Assembly: GCA_963820315.1 (NCBI GenBank)
Contig: CAWFZK010000008.1
Coordinates: 124,001-188,000 of the forward strand
From: JACVRW01 sp963820315
GTDB lineage: Bacteria; Actinomycetota; Thermoleophilia; Solirubrobacterales; Thermoleophilaceae
Direction of reading: 5' to 3'
Length of the DNA stretch: 64,000 nucleotides
The notes under the pieces are model-generated. The model worked only from the letters and a program-made list of their open reading frames with translations, was not told where the DNA came from and did no database searches. Both the position numbers and the translations under genes were made by a program. How positions within the stretch are numbered: position 1 is the stretch's first letter; each line of letters starts with the position of its first letter. Shown one piece after another: positions 41,869 to 50,405 of the stretch.

Positions 41869-42951
41869 TCAGGGCGTGAAGCGGAAGGTCACGACGTCGC
41901 CGTCCTGCATCACGTAGTCGCGGCCCTCGACACGTTGCAGAGCCCGCTCGCGCGCCGCGTTGTAGCCGCCCGCCTCGACGAGCGCGTCCCAGGGCGTGAC
42001 CTCGGCCGCCACGAAGCCCTTGGCCATGTCCGTGTGGACGGCGCCGGCGGCCTGGCGAGCGCGCATGCCGCGCGGGATGGCGCGGGCGCGCGCCTCCTTG
42101 TCCTGGCCGGCCGTGAAGAACTGGATCAGGTCGAGGAGGGCGAACGCCTCGCGCACCACGGTCTCGAGACCGGACTCCGCGACGCCGAGCTCGGCGCGCA
42201 TGGCCTCGGCCTCCTCGTCGTCGAGCTCGGACAGCTCAGAGTCGAGTCGCGCGCTCACCGCGGCCGCGCGCGCGTCGCGCCCCGCCGCGTGCTCGACGAG
42301 GGCGGGCGGCGGCTCGAGCGGCTCGCCCTCGCCCACGTTCGCGACGTAGAGCACCGGCTTGGACGTGAGCGCCGCCAGGCGGATCGCGGCGCCGGGGGCG
42401 TCATCGGGCTGAGGCACGGTGCGGACGGCCCGGCCGGCCTGCAGCGCCTCGACCACCTCGCGCAGCCAGCGCTCCTCGGCCACCGCCAGCTTGTCGAGCG
42501 ACTTGGCCTGCTTCGAGACCCGGTCGAGGCGGCGCTCGGCCTGCTCGAGGTCGGCGAACAGCAGCTCCGTCTCGACCGTCTCGACGTCCGTGAGCGGGTC
42601 GACGTGTCCCTCGGGGTGGACGACGCTCGGGTCGTCGTGCACGCGCACCACGTGCAGGATCGCGTCCGTCTCCCGGATGTTCGCCAGGAACCGGTTGCCG
42701 AGGCCCTCGCCCTGGTGAGCGCCGCGCACGAGCCCGGCGATGTCGTGGAACTCGATCGTCTCGTGCACGACGGGTCGCGCGCCGACCGTCTCGGCCACCC
42801 TGTCGAGGCGCTCGTCCGGGACGCCCACGATCGCGACGTTCGGCTCGACCGTCGTGAAGGGGTAGTTGGCCGCCTGCGCCCCAGCGCGCGTGAGCGCGTT
42901 GAAGAGCGACGACTTGCCGGCGTTCGGTAGTCCGACGATTCCGATCTTCAC
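41869..42951 (-). CDS. ychF: YchF/OLA1-type ribosome-binding ATPase
   Basis: 360 residues, as in the family. P-loop GLPNAGKSS (residues 7-15), switch region DIAGLVRGAHQGEGLGN, and the altered G4 motif ANVGE instead of NKxD, which gives ATP preference over GTP. The C-terminal TGS domain includes FFTAGQDKEARA and MAKGFVAAEV. It binds the ribosome and is linked to stress responses. ATG 42951 overlaps the PAP2 stop by 4 nt. Confidence 0.96.
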   Translation of the reverse strand: MKIGIVGLPNAGKSSLFNALTRAGAQAANYPFTTVEPNVAIVGVPDERLDRVAETVGARPVVHETIEFHDIAGLVRGAHQGEGLGNRFLANIRETDAILHVVRVHDDPSVVHPEGHVDPLTDVETVETELLFADLEQAERRLDRVSKQAKSLDKLAVAEERWLREVVEALQAGRAVRTVPQPDDAPGAAIRLAALTSKPVLYVANVGEGEPLEPPPALVEHAAGRDARAAAVSARLDSELSELDDEEAEAMRAELGVAESGLETVVREAFALLDLIQFFTAGQDKEARARAIPRGMRARQAAGAVHTDMAKGFVAAEVTPWDALVEAGGYNAARERALQRVEGRDYVMQDGDVVTFRFTP

Positions 42952-43454
42952 GGCGTGAGCAGCCTCCCCAGGGCCTCGCCGAGCAGCGCGCCGGCGACGA
43001 CGTCCGTCGGGTAGTGCACGCCGAGGTAGGGGCGGGAAAGTGCCATTGCCACGGCCAGACCGTAGAGCGGCCCCGCGGGCAGCGCGTGCGACAGCGCCCG
43101 GGCGCCCGCGAACGAGGTCGAGGAGTGGGCCGACGGATAGGAGCGCCCCGACACCACGGGGGTCAGCGCCGGCAGGTCCTCGAGCGCCGGCCGCGCGCGG
43201 CGCACGAGCTGCTTGACGGCCGTGTTCGCGACGAGCGTCGCCAGGACGATGCCGGTGCCGCGCAGGTAGACGTCACGCCGGCCGCGGTCGAGCGCCAGCC
43301 CTGCCGCCGCCAGGCCGTGCCAGATGAGGCCGTGCTCGCCTGCGCGCGCGAGCGCGATCACCGCCGCCTCGGCGGGCGCCGCGTGGCCGCGCGTGCGCAG
43401 CTCGCGCAGGACGCGCTGGTCGAGCGCGCGCAGGTCCGCGCCGAGGTTCCGCAT
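42948..43454 (-). CDS. PAP2-family phosphatase
   Basis: 168 residues. The three phosphatase motifs are present: KQLVRRARP, PSAHSST (His acid) and SRPYLGVHYPTDV (His nucleophile). Several hydrophobic segments indicate a membrane protein. Substrates of the family are lipid or polyprenyl phosphates. It lies between a 73-residue gene (22 nt upstream) and ychF (4-nt overlap) in one minus-strand run. Confidence 0.88.
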   Translation of the reverse strand: MRNLGADLRALDQRVLRELRTRGHAAPAEAAVIALARAGEHGLIWHGLAAAGLALDRGRRDVYLRGTGIVLATLVANTAVKQLVRRARPALEDLPALTPVVSGRSYPSAHSSTSFAGARALSHALPAGPLYGLAVAMALSRPYLGVHYPTDVVAGALLGEALGRLLTP

Positions 43455-43476
43455 GCGCGCTCGCGAGCGCGGCCGG

Positions 43477-43698
43477 CTAGAAGCCGACCTTCTGGTCCTC
43501 GGTGTCGAGCCGCACGTAGACGACCTCCGCCAGGTCGATGGCGACCTGGGAGTCGGCGGTCTCGAGCTCGTGCCAGCGAGCCGCGCCCGAGTCCTCGAGC
43601 GCCTTGCGGAGGCCCTCCCAGGCCTCCTGCTTCACTCGGCAGGGCAGCACCTGGCCGCCCTTGAAGCCGATGTCGATACGTCGTGCTGGTTCAGCCAT
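43477..43698 (-). CDS. Conserved-looking small protein, unknown function
   Basis: 73 residues (MAEPARRIDIGFKGGQVLP). It is soluble, with a short beta/alpha pattern ending VVYVRLDTEDQKVGF. ATG 43698 overlaps the epimerase stop by one base (TGATG). Tight coupling on both sides argues it is real. No function recognised. Confidence 0.72.
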   Translation of the reverse strand: MAEPARRIDIGFKGGQVLPCRVKQEAWEGLRKALEDSGAARWHELETADSQVAIDLAEVVYVRLDTEDQKVGF

Positions 43699-44108
43699 CA
43701 GTGGGCCTCCGCGGCCTCGACCAGCTCCGTCAGCACGCCGCCGGTCGACTTCGGGTGCAAGAACGCCACCTGGCTGCCGCGGATGCCCGCGCGCGGCTGC
43801 TCGTCGATCAGCCGCAGGCCGGCCGAGCGCACGGATTCGAGCGCCTGCGCGATGTCATCGGTCGCGTAGGCCACGTGGTGTAGGCCGGGACCGTTCCTGG
43901 CGAGGAAGCGGCCCACGGCAGTGTCCGGGCCGAGCGGGCGCAGCAGCTCGACGTGGTTCTCGCCCACCCCGAGCAGGATCGCCTCGACGCCCTGGGACTC
44001 GACCGTCTCGCGGTGCTGCAGCTCGAGGCCGAGCCGGTCGCGATAGAGCACGACCGCCTCGTCGAGGTCCTCGACCGCCACACCGATGTGGTCTATCCGC
44101 CCGAACAC
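43698..44108 (-). CDS. mce: Methylmalonyl-CoA epimerase
   Basis: 136 residues, VOC fold. IDHIGVAVEDLDEAVVLYRD (metal His near residue 5), ENHVELLRP, GLHHVAYATDD, and the C-terminal Glu in GGVLTELVE are as in methylmalonyl-CoA epimerases, which interconvert the 2S and 2R forms for propionate metabolism. The mutase is not in the window. GTG 44108 lies 8 nt after TAGCCT with no Shine-Dalgarno. Confidence 0.87.
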   Translation of the reverse strand: MFGRIDHIGVAVEDLDEAVVLYRDRLGLELQHRETVESQGVEAILLGVGENHVELLRPLGPDTAVGRFLARNGPGLHHVAYATDDIAQALESVRSAGLRLIDEQPRAGIRGSQVAFLHPKSTGGVLTELVEAAEAH

Positions 44109-44116
44109 GGCCGATG

Positions 44117-44126
44117 AGGCTACAAC
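44117..44126. promoter_or_regulatory. Overlapping divergent -10 boxes (epimerase / cupin)
   Basis: TAGCCT on the minus strand (44122 to 44117), 8 nt before GTG 44108, overlaps TACAAC on the plus strand (44121-44126), 6 nt before ATG 44133. The plus-strand box lacks the final T of the consensus. Confidence 0.4.
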
Positions 44127-44132
44127 CCGTGC

Positions 44133-44609
44133 ATGGTCAACATCGAAGATCCGCAATACGACGAGCTTCGTGAGGGCGAGGGCTTCCGCGCCAACCGGGC
44201 GCGCATCAGCCGTCAGGCCGGCGCGGAGCGGCTCGGAGTGAGCCTCTGGGAGGTCCCGCCCGGCGAGGCCGCCTACCCCTACCACGCCCACCTCACCGAG
44301 GAGGAGCTCGTGATCGTGCTCGAGGGCAGGCCGAGCCTGCGCACCCCCTCGGGCTGGCGGGACCTCGAGCAGGGCGAGGTCGTGACGTTCCTGCGCGGCG
44401 AGCAGGGTGCCCACCAGATCGTCAACCGAACCGATTCCGAGATCCGCTTCCTCGCATTCTCGACCCACGGGGAGCCCGACGTCGTGCTCCAGCTCGACTC
44501 GGGCAAGGTGGGCGCCTTCGAGCGCCTGCCCGCCGGCGGCGGCCTGCGCGTCTGGTTCCGGCGCGAGGACGCGGTCGACTACTACGAGGGCGAGTCGCCG
44601 CCCGGCTGA
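44133..44609 (+). CDS. Cupin-domain protein
   Basis: 158 residues with a single cupin barrel. Motif 1 is PYHAHLTEEELVIVLEGRPSL (His, His and Glu ligands), motif 2 GEQGAHQIVNRTDSEIRFLAF. Metal binding is therefore likely, but the ligand or reaction is unknown. Its end overlaps the convergent diacylglycerol-kinase-like gene by 28 nt. Confidence 0.83.
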   Translation: MVNIEDPQYDELREGEGFRANRARISRQAGAERLGVSLWEVPPGEAAYPYHAHLTEEELVIVLEGRPSLRTPSGWRDLEQGEVVTFLRGEQGAHQIVNRTDSEIRFLAFSTHGEPDVVLQLDSGKVGAFERLPAGGGLRVWFRREDAVDYYEGESPPG

Positions 44610-45469
44610 TCCGGCACGACGAGCCGGAACGCCTCGCGCTCGACGCGGAAGGCGATCGATCGCCCGGCCGGGATCAGCTCGCCGTCGACGTTGAGGGTCG
44701 TCGCTTCCCCCAGCTCGAGCTCGACGACCGCCGCCGGCACGTGCCGTACGCCGGCCTGAGCGGTCAGCCGATGCGTGCGCAGGCCGTACGCGTAGCGCAC
44801 CAGCCGGAGCCGCGAGCCCGCCTCGAGCACGGCCACGTCAAGGAGGCCGTCGCGCGCGTCCGCGACCTCGAGCTGGGAGCCGGCCCCGAACGAGCCGGTG
44901 CCCGCCACCGTCACCTGCCAGGCGCTGCCCTCGAACACGCGCGTGCCGTCGGCGGTCACGGAGCAGGCGATCGGGCGCCCGCTGAGGCCCGACCAGAGCG
45001 CGCCCACGAAGTAGGCGACCGGTCCCAGCACGCGCTTCATGTCGGTCGCCGCCTCGCCCGCCAGTGAGGCGAGCCCGGCGCTGGCGGCGTTGACGAAGGG
45101 CCGCCGGCCGATCCAGGCCAGGTCGAGCGCGCGGAGCCCCGTCCCGAGCGCCGCCAGGCGCGCGGCGGAGTGGAGCCCGGCCGGCAGTCCCTGGCCGCGC
45201 GCGAAGTCGTTCGCGGTGCCGACCGGTATCACGGCGAGCGGCACGCCCGCCCGGGCGGCGGCCGCCGCCGCGGGTCCGAGTGCGCCGTCGCCGCTCGCGA
45301 CCGCGACCCGGTCGGCTCCCGACGCTGCCGCCGCGTCCGCGTCATCCGGGCTGAACGGCGTGACCGCGACGCCGTACTCGGCAAGCAGGCCGGCGATCAC
45401 GTCGGGATCGCTGCCGGCCCCCGACTCGGGGTTGACGATCAGGGCTATCGAGGCTGGCGGGTCCGGCAC
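44582..45469 (-). CDS. Diacylglycerol kinase / LCB5-family lipid kinase
   Basis: 295 residues. The catalytic-domain motif is ASGDGALGPAAAAAA near 58-72 (GGDGT in most members, here SGDGA), followed by PVGTANDFARGQGLP and, at the C-terminus, VDGELIPAG. These enzymes phosphorylate diacylglycerol or related lipids. The changed first Gly and Thr of the GGDGT motif could lower activity. It lies 9 nt after ftsH on the same strand. Confidence 0.87.
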   Translation of the reverse strand: MPDPPASIALIVNPESGAGSDPDVIAGLLAEYGVAVTPFSPDDADAAAASGADRVAVASGDGALGPAAAAAARAGVPLAVIPVGTANDFARGQGLPAGLHSAARLAALGTGLRALDLAWIGRRPFVNAASAGLASLAGEAATDMKRVLGPVAYFVGALWSGLSGRPIACSVTADGTRVFEGSAWQVTVAGTGSFGAGSQLEVADARDGLLDVAVLEAGSRLRLVRYAYGLRTHRLTAQAGVRHVPAAVVELELGEATTLNVDGELIPAGRSIAFRVEREAFRLVVPDQPGGDSPS

Positions 45470-45478
45470 ACGGGGTTC

Positions 45479-47386
45479 TTACCCGTCCTGCGCCGGCCCG
45501 TCGAGTCGCTCGGAGGCGGCAACCCGGGCCGCTCCTGGCTCCTGGCGCCGCCCGTTCGGGCCCGGACGGCCGTCGCCGGACTCGCCCCGGTAGGCGCCCA
45601 CGAGCCGCTCGATGTCCTCGCGCTCGAGCACCTCGTTCTCGAGCAGGGTGAACGCGAACGCCTCGAGCAGCGTGCGGTTCTCGGCAACCAGCTTCATCGC
45701 GCGCCGGTGCGCGAGGTCGGTGAGGTACTGCTGCTCCTCGTCGATCATGCGGCGCGTGTGGTCGGACATCGAGTAGTCGTCCGACGGCAGCTGCTTCGAC
45801 TTGAGCTCGGTGCCCATGCCGTACTGGGTGATCATCCCGCGGCTGATGTCGTGCACCTTGCGCAGGTCGTCCGAGGCGCCGGTCGTGATCGTGCCGAAGA
45901 CGATGTGCTCGGTCACCCGGCCGCCGAGCAGGACGACCATGTAGTCGAGCAGCTCGTCCTTCGTCTTCAGGTAACGGTCCTCCTCGGGGAGGTTGAGCGT
46001 GTAGCCGAGCGCCCGCCCGCGCGGGATGATCGAGATGCGGTGGACCTTCTCCACCGACGGCAGCAGCTCCGAGCAGAGCGCGTGGCCGGCCTCGTGGTAG
46101 GCCACCACGCGCTTCTCGTGCTCGGTGATCACGCGCCGCGACTGCATGCCCGCGATCACCCGCTCGAGCGCAGCCTGGAAGTCCTTCGTGCCGATCGTCG
46201 TGCGGTGGTCGCGGCCGGCGAAGATCGCCGCCTCGTTGCAGATGTTGGCGAGGTCTGCGCCCGTGAGGTTGCTCGTCTGGCGGGCGATCAGCCCGAGGTC
46301 GATGCTCGGCTCGAGCGGCTTGTTGCGCGTGTGCACGTCGAGGATCGCGCGCCGGCCCTTCAGGTCGGGAGCCGTGACGAGTATCTGGCGGTCGAAACGG
46401 CCGGGGCGCAGCAGCGCCGGGTCGAGCTTCTCGAGCAGGTTGGAGGCGGCGATCACGACGACGTTGTCGGCCGAGCCGAACCCGTCGAGCTCGACCAGCA
46501 GCTGGTTGAGGGTCTGGTCCTTCTCACCGGAGATGTCCTTGCCGCGCGTGGCGCCGACCGCGTCGAGCTCGTCGATGAAGACGATCGCGGGCGCCTCCTT
46601 GCGCGCATGGCGGAACAGACGCCGGATGCGGGCCGCCCCGAGGCCGGCGAACATCTCGACGAACGACGACGCCGACTGGGCGAAGAACGTCGCCTCGGCC
46701 TCGTGCGCGGCCGCCTTGGCGAGCAGCGTCTTGCCGGTCCCGGGCGGGCCGTGCAGCAGGATGCCCTTGGGGACCTTGGCGCCGAGCTTGCGGAAGCGCT
46801 TCGGGTCGCGCAGGAACTCCACCACCTCGCGCAGCTCGTCCTTTGCCTCGTCGGCGCCGGCCACGTCCTGCCAGCGAACCGAGCTCGACGAGCTCGGCTT
46901 GATCTCCTGCGGCTTGGTGCGGGGCAGGTAGCGCAGCGTCGCCACGAGGACGACGGCGATCAGCCCCATGAAGATGATCGGCAGCCAGATGACGGCCCAG
47001 TCCTCGATCTTGTCCCAGGTCGATGGGCTCGCGCCGGCCTCGTCCGGATCCTCCAGCTGCACGCGGAAGCCCTCGGTGCCGTCGGTGCTCTCGAAGGTCC
47101 CGCTGTCGGCGTCGACGCGCCAGCCGTCGGGCAGCTGGCCGCCGGGCTCGCGCAGGATCGCCTGAAACTCGCTGACGGCCTCCTGGCAGCTCATCTGCGA
47201 CGTGTCGAGGATCGTCAGCCGCTGCGGGCCGCGTTCGATCGGCAGCGCGCCGACATTCTGCGCCCGGTCCACTGTCACGGGCACGGTGCACGAGGCCGCA
47301 CCGCCGTCGGCGCTCGCAGAGGCAGCCGGCATGGCTGCGACGACTGCGATGGCCCAGAGCAGCGTGAGACGGAGGGTGGACCTCAT
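45479..47386 (-). CDS. ftsH: FtsH-like AAA protease with non-canonical secreted N-terminal domain
   Basis: 635 residues. A signal-peptide-like helix (1-26) and an extracytoplasmic region (about 27-128, with Cys at 33 and 67) precede a membrane helix (about 132-154). The AAA module has GPPGTGKT near 214, IVFIDELDAVG near 272 and an SRH at LLRPGRFDRQI near 344; the protease has HEAGH near 432. Substrates should be membrane or unstable cytosolic proteins. Ordinary FtsH has a shorter, different N-terminal region, so this may be a second paralogue with a special sensor domain. It lies within an M20-DUF1385-ftsH-kinase run of genes. Confidence 0.92.
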   Translation of the reverse strand: MRSTLRLTLLWAIAVVAAMPAASASADGGAASCTVPVTVDRAQNVGALPIERGPQRLTILDTSQMSCQEAVSEFQAILREPGGQLPDGWRVDADSGTFESTDGTEGFRVQLEDPDEAGASPSTWDKIEDWAVIWLPIIFMGLIAVVLVATLRYLPRTKPQEIKPSSSSSVRWQDVAGADEAKDELREVVEFLRDPKRFRKLGAKVPKGILLHGPPGTGKTLLAKAAAHEAEATFFAQSASSFVEMFAGLGAARIRRLFRHARKEAPAIVFIDELDAVGATRGKDISGEKDQTLNQLLVELDGFGSADNVVVIAASNLLEKLDPALLRPGRFDRQILVTAPDLKGRRAILDVHTRNKPLEPSIDLGLIARQTSNLTGADLANICNEAAIFAGRDHRTTIGTKDFQAALERVIAGMQSRRVITEHEKRVVAYHEAGHALCSELLPSVEKVHRISIIPRGRALGYTLNLPEEDRYLKTKDELLDYMVVLLGGRVTEHIVFGTITTGASDDLRKVHDISRGMITQYGMGTELKSKQLPSDDYSMSDHTRRMIDEEQQYLTDLAHRRAMKLVAENRTLLEAFAFTLLENEVLEREDIERLVGAYRGESGDGRPGPNGRRQEPGAARVAASERLDGPAQDG

Positions 47387-47426
47387 CCAGTTGTCTCATC
47401 GGCCGGGCGGGCCGAATTCATGAGCG

Positions 47427-48266
47427 CTATGCCGCTGCCTGCTCCACGCGCAGGATCTCGTCCAGCGCCGCCGCTCCGACCTCGAGCTGCTCGGCGGTCG
47501 GCTCGCGGGTGCCGACGGCGCGCTGGATCTCGTGACCGGGGCGGCGCAGCAGGCGTGTGAGCCGCGAGTCCGGGTTGCGCTCGCCCCAGGCGAAGACCTC
47601 GACCGCGACCGCTGCGCTGCCGAGTCCGACGGCCGCCTCGGCCGCCGGGCCGCGCAGTCCGGCGCGCCGAGCCGCGACGTTGCCGAGCGCGGCCGCCGCC
47701 AGCATCGGGGTGACGAGGTGCGAGCCGCAGCGATCGTGCTCCTTGCGTGCGTCGACCGCCTGCTCGTCCTCCTCGTAGGCCGCGATCGACTTGTGCTCCA
47801 CGCCGTGATAGGCCGCGAGCTCGCCGCTCCGCAGCGCGAGCAGGGCCGGCGCAAGGCTGATCAGCGCCACGGCGGTCTCCCGACCCGCGGCCGCGGCCCG
47901 GCCGGGCGGGTCGCCCGCGGCGCGGCGGCGCGCGCCGGCGCTGCGGATCGCCTGGCCGCCGAGCGCTGCGGCGCCCATCGCCCCAAGCGTGCGCGCGTCC
48001 TGCATCGGCAGGCGCGCCTCGGGAAGCGCGCGCTTGACGAGCGGGATCACGGCCATCGCCTCGGCGAGCTTGAGGACGCCGCGCACGCCGGGCACGCCGT
48101 CCGCGCGCTTGCCGCCCAGGTCCGGCTTATGGCCGGAGGCCACCTTGATCTCGCCGGAGTCGGTGCGCACGGCCGCGGCCCAGTGCGTCGGCCCGTGTAC
48201 GAGCAGGCCGTTGCGCAGGGCCATGCCGCCCAGGCGCAGCTTCTCCTCGGGGACGGGGGCTGTCAT
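47427..48266 (-). CDS. DUF1385 family protein
   Basis: 279 residues. Motifs LRLGGMALRNGLLVHGPTHW near the start and AAYHGVEHKSIAAYE mid-protein are characteristic of DUF1385, whose function is unknown. Several hydrophobic stretches suggest membrane association. ATG 48266 overlaps the M20 peptidase stop by 4 nt. Confidence 0.85.
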   Translation of the reverse strand: MTAPVPEEKLRLGGMALRNGLLVHGPTHWAAAVRTDSGEIKVASGHKPDLGGKRADGVPGVRGVLKLAEAMAVIPLVKRALPEARLPMQDARTLGAMGAAALGGQAIRSAGARRRAAGDPPGRAAAAGRETAVALISLAPALLALRSGELAAYHGVEHKSIAAYEEDEQAVDARKEHDRCGSHLVTPMLAAAALGNVAARRAGLRGPAAEAAVGLGSAAVAVEVFAWGERNPDSRLTRLLRRPGHEIQRAVGTREPTAEQLEVGAAALDEILRVEQAAA

Positions 48267-49570
48267 CGAAGCGTCTCCACCATGAGATCAGCGTAGAAGG
48301 CCGCGGCGAGACCCAGGTCGGCGACGGGCATGCGCTCGTCCTTCCCGTGCATCAGCGGGAAGGCCTCGGTCATGTCCATCGCGTTCTGCGGATAGAAGCC
48401 GTAGGCGACGCAGCCGGGGAAGGCCTTGCGCCACCAGTGCGAGTCCGAGAAGCCGGTCATCACGACCGGGGCGACCGCGGCGCCGGGATCCTCGCGCTCG
48501 ACGAAACGCCGGATCGAGTCCATCAGCGGCGTGTCCACGGGCGAGCGGTTGCCCACGATCGTGTCCTCGAAGTGGATTTCGAACCCGTCCTCGCCGAGCG
48601 TCCCGCGCACCGCTTCCCGGACCGCCTCCTCGCCCAGCTCGGGCGGGACGCGGCAATCCACCTCGAGGCGCGCGTGGGCGGGCACGACGTTGACCGCCTG
48701 CGAGGCGCCGATCATGGTCGGCGTGAGCGTCACGCCGAGCATCGGCTCGAGCAGCACCGCGACCGCCGGGTCGGCCGCCTCGAGCTCGGCCACGGCGCCG
48801 TCGAGATCTGATGGGTCGAGGCCGAGCGCGACGAGGAGCGCGTCGGTCTCGGGCGAGGCCACGTGCTCGGGGCGGCCGTCGGCCAGCGCCGCGAGCACGG
48901 GCGCCATCTTCACGAGCGCGTTGTCGCCGATGCGCGGCACCGATGCGTGGCCGGCCCGGCCGCTGGTGGAGAGCGTGAAGCGGAAGACGCCCTTCTCGGC
49001 GACGCACACTCCGTAGACGCGCCGGTCGCCGTGGCGGATCAGCTCGCCGGCGCCCTCGTTCACGACCAGGTCGGCGCGGACGTGCTCCGGCTGCTCAGCG
49101 CAGAGCCACTGCGCCCCGTGGCGGGCGCCGCGCTCCTCGTCGGCGGTGAAGACGAGCTTCAGCTCGCCCGCCTCCGGTCGCCAGCCCTCCTCGACGAGCG
49201 CGAGCGCGGCCCCGAGCTCGGCCGCCACCTGGCTCTTCATGTCCTTGGCGCCGCGGCCCCAGACGCAGTCGTCGCGCAGCTCGCCCGACCAGGGGTCGAG
49301 CTGCCAGTCGCCGGGGTCGGCCGGCACCGTGTCGACGTGCCCGAGCAGGCACAGGGTGGGGCCGTCCGCGGCGGCGGCGAGGCGCGCAACGAGGTTCGGC
49401 CGGCCCGGGACCGCCTCGAGCAGCACGCAGTCGAACCCGGCCTCCTCGAGCAGGCCCTCGAGCCACTCCTGGGCCGGCCCCTCGTCGCCCGGCGGGTTGA
49501 CCGTGTTGAAGCGGATGAGGCGCTGCAGGAGCTCTGTCGTGCGGCGCTCGAGTGCGGCGCGCTCGGGCAC
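48263..49570 (-). CDS. M20-family metallopeptidase
   Basis: 435 residues from GTG 49570. Zinc ligands and catalytic residues of M20 are present: LLGHVDTVP (His, Asp), WGRGAKDMKSQ (Asp), TADEERGA (Glu-Glu) and PLMHGKDE (His), with a dimerisation domain between. Related to ArgE/DapE/succinyl-diaminopimelate desuccinylase; exact substrate unknown. The start is fixed by the TAGACT box 7 nt upstream; a longer reading to 49630 overlaps the divergent gene. Confidence 0.9.
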   Translation of the reverse strand: MPERAALERRTTELLQRLIRFNTVNPPGDEGPAQEWLEGLLEEAGFDCVLLEAVPGRPNLVARLAAAADGPTLCLLGHVDTVPADPGDWQLDPWSGELRDDCVWGRGAKDMKSQVAAELGAALALVEEGWRPEAGELKLVFTADEERGARHGAQWLCAEQPEHVRADLVVNEGAGELIRHGDRRVYGVCVAEKGVFRFTLSTSGRAGHASVPRIGDNALVKMAPVLAALADGRPEHVASPETDALLVALGLDPSDLDGAVAELEAADPAVAVLLEPMLGVTLTPTMIGASQAVNVVPAHARLEVDCRVPPELGEEAVREAVRGTLGEDGFEIHFEDTIVGNRSPVDTPLMDSIRRFVEREDPGAAVAPVVMTGFSDSHWWRKAFPGCVAYGFYPQNAMDMTEAFPLMHGKDERMPVADLGLAAAFYADLMVETLR

Positions 49571-49577
49571 GACGCGG

Positions 49578-49598
49578 AGTCTAAGCAGCGCATAGAGT
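49578..49598. promoter_or_regulatory. Back-to-back leaderless promoters (M20 peptidase / hydrolase)
   Basis: Minus strand TAGACT (49583 to 49578), 7 nt before GTG 49570. Plus strand TAGAGT (49593-49598), 7 nt before GTG 49606. Both lack a Shine-Dalgarno, and the start codons are only 35 bases apart. Confidence 0.5.
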
Positions 49599-49605
49599 GG
49601 CCCTC

Positions 49606-50403
49606 GTGCCGACCGCCGCCGGTCTCGCATACCGGGAGGCCGGGCCGCCCGACGGGCCAGTCGCGCTGCTCCTGCACGGCTACCCCGAGTCGTCGTACAT
49701 GTGGCGCGGCCTACTGCCGGTGCTCGCGGACGCCGGCTGGCGCGCAGTCGCCCCCGACCTCGCGGGGATGGGCGACTCGCCCGCGGACCTGCCGGGGACC
49801 TGGGAGCGGCACGCCGACTCGGTCGAGCGCCTGCGCGCGGAGCTGGGCATCGAGCGCTGCGTGCCCGTCCTGCACGACTGGGGCGGCCTGATCGGCCTGC
49901 GCTGGGCCTGCGAGCAGCCGCAGGCGGTCGAGGCGCTCGTGATCAGCGCGTCCGGCTTCTTCCCGGACGGCAAGTGGCACGGCTTCGCCGAGGCGATGCG
50001 GACACCCGGCCAGGGCGAGGAGTTCGTCGGCGGCGCCACCCGCGAGGCGTTCGGCCTGATGCTCGGCCAGCTCTCGGGCGCCATCGGCGATTCGGCGGTC
50101 GACGAGTACTGGAAGGCGTTCGGCGACGAGGCACGCCGGCAGGCCCAGCTCGACTTCTATCGCTCGATGGACTTCGAGAAGATCGAGCCGTACGCGGGCA
50201 GACTCGCGGCGCTCGAAGTGCCCGTCCTGCTCCTCTTCGGCGCCCAGGACCCGTTCGTGTCGCCCGCCACGGCGCACCGCTTCGAGCGCGAGCTGCCCGA
50301 CACCGAGCTCGTGCTGATCGAGGCGGCGGGCCACTTCCTCTGGGAGGACGCGCCGGAGGAGTGCGCGCGCGCTCTAACGGCGTTCCTCGCTGCCAGACTT
50401 TGA
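49606..50403 (+). CDS. Alpha/beta hydrolase, haloalkane-dehalogenase/epoxide-hydrolase type
   Basis: About 265 residues. HGYPESSYMWR holds the oxyanion HG motif, and the nucleophile elbow LHDWGGLIG has Asp, not Ser, near residue 90, as in haloalkane dehalogenases and epoxide hydrolases. Acid DPF and base GHFLWEDAPEE follow. GTG 49606 is preferred over GTG 49597 because the -10 box TAGAGT (49593-49598) would overlap the earlier codon. Substrate unknown. Confidence 0.86.
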   Translation: MPTAAGLAYREAGPPDGPVALLLHGYPESSYMWRGLLPVLADAGWRAVAPDLAGMGDSPADLPGTWERHADSVERLRAELGIERCVPVLHDWGGLIGLRWACEQPQAVEALVISASGFFPDGKWHGFAEAMRTPGQGEEFVGGATREAFGLMLGQLSGAIGDSAVDEYWKAFGDEARRQAQLDFYRSMDFEKIEPYAGRLAALEVPVLLLFGAQDPFVSPATAHRFERELPDTELVLIEAAGHFLWEDAPEECARALTAFLAARL

Positions 50404-50405
50404 GC

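Noticed and set aside
45170..47560. 796-codon plus-strand frame across ftsH and the lipid kinase gene
   Set aside because: Low-complexity Arg/Gly/Leu composition, antisense to two clearly homologous genes.
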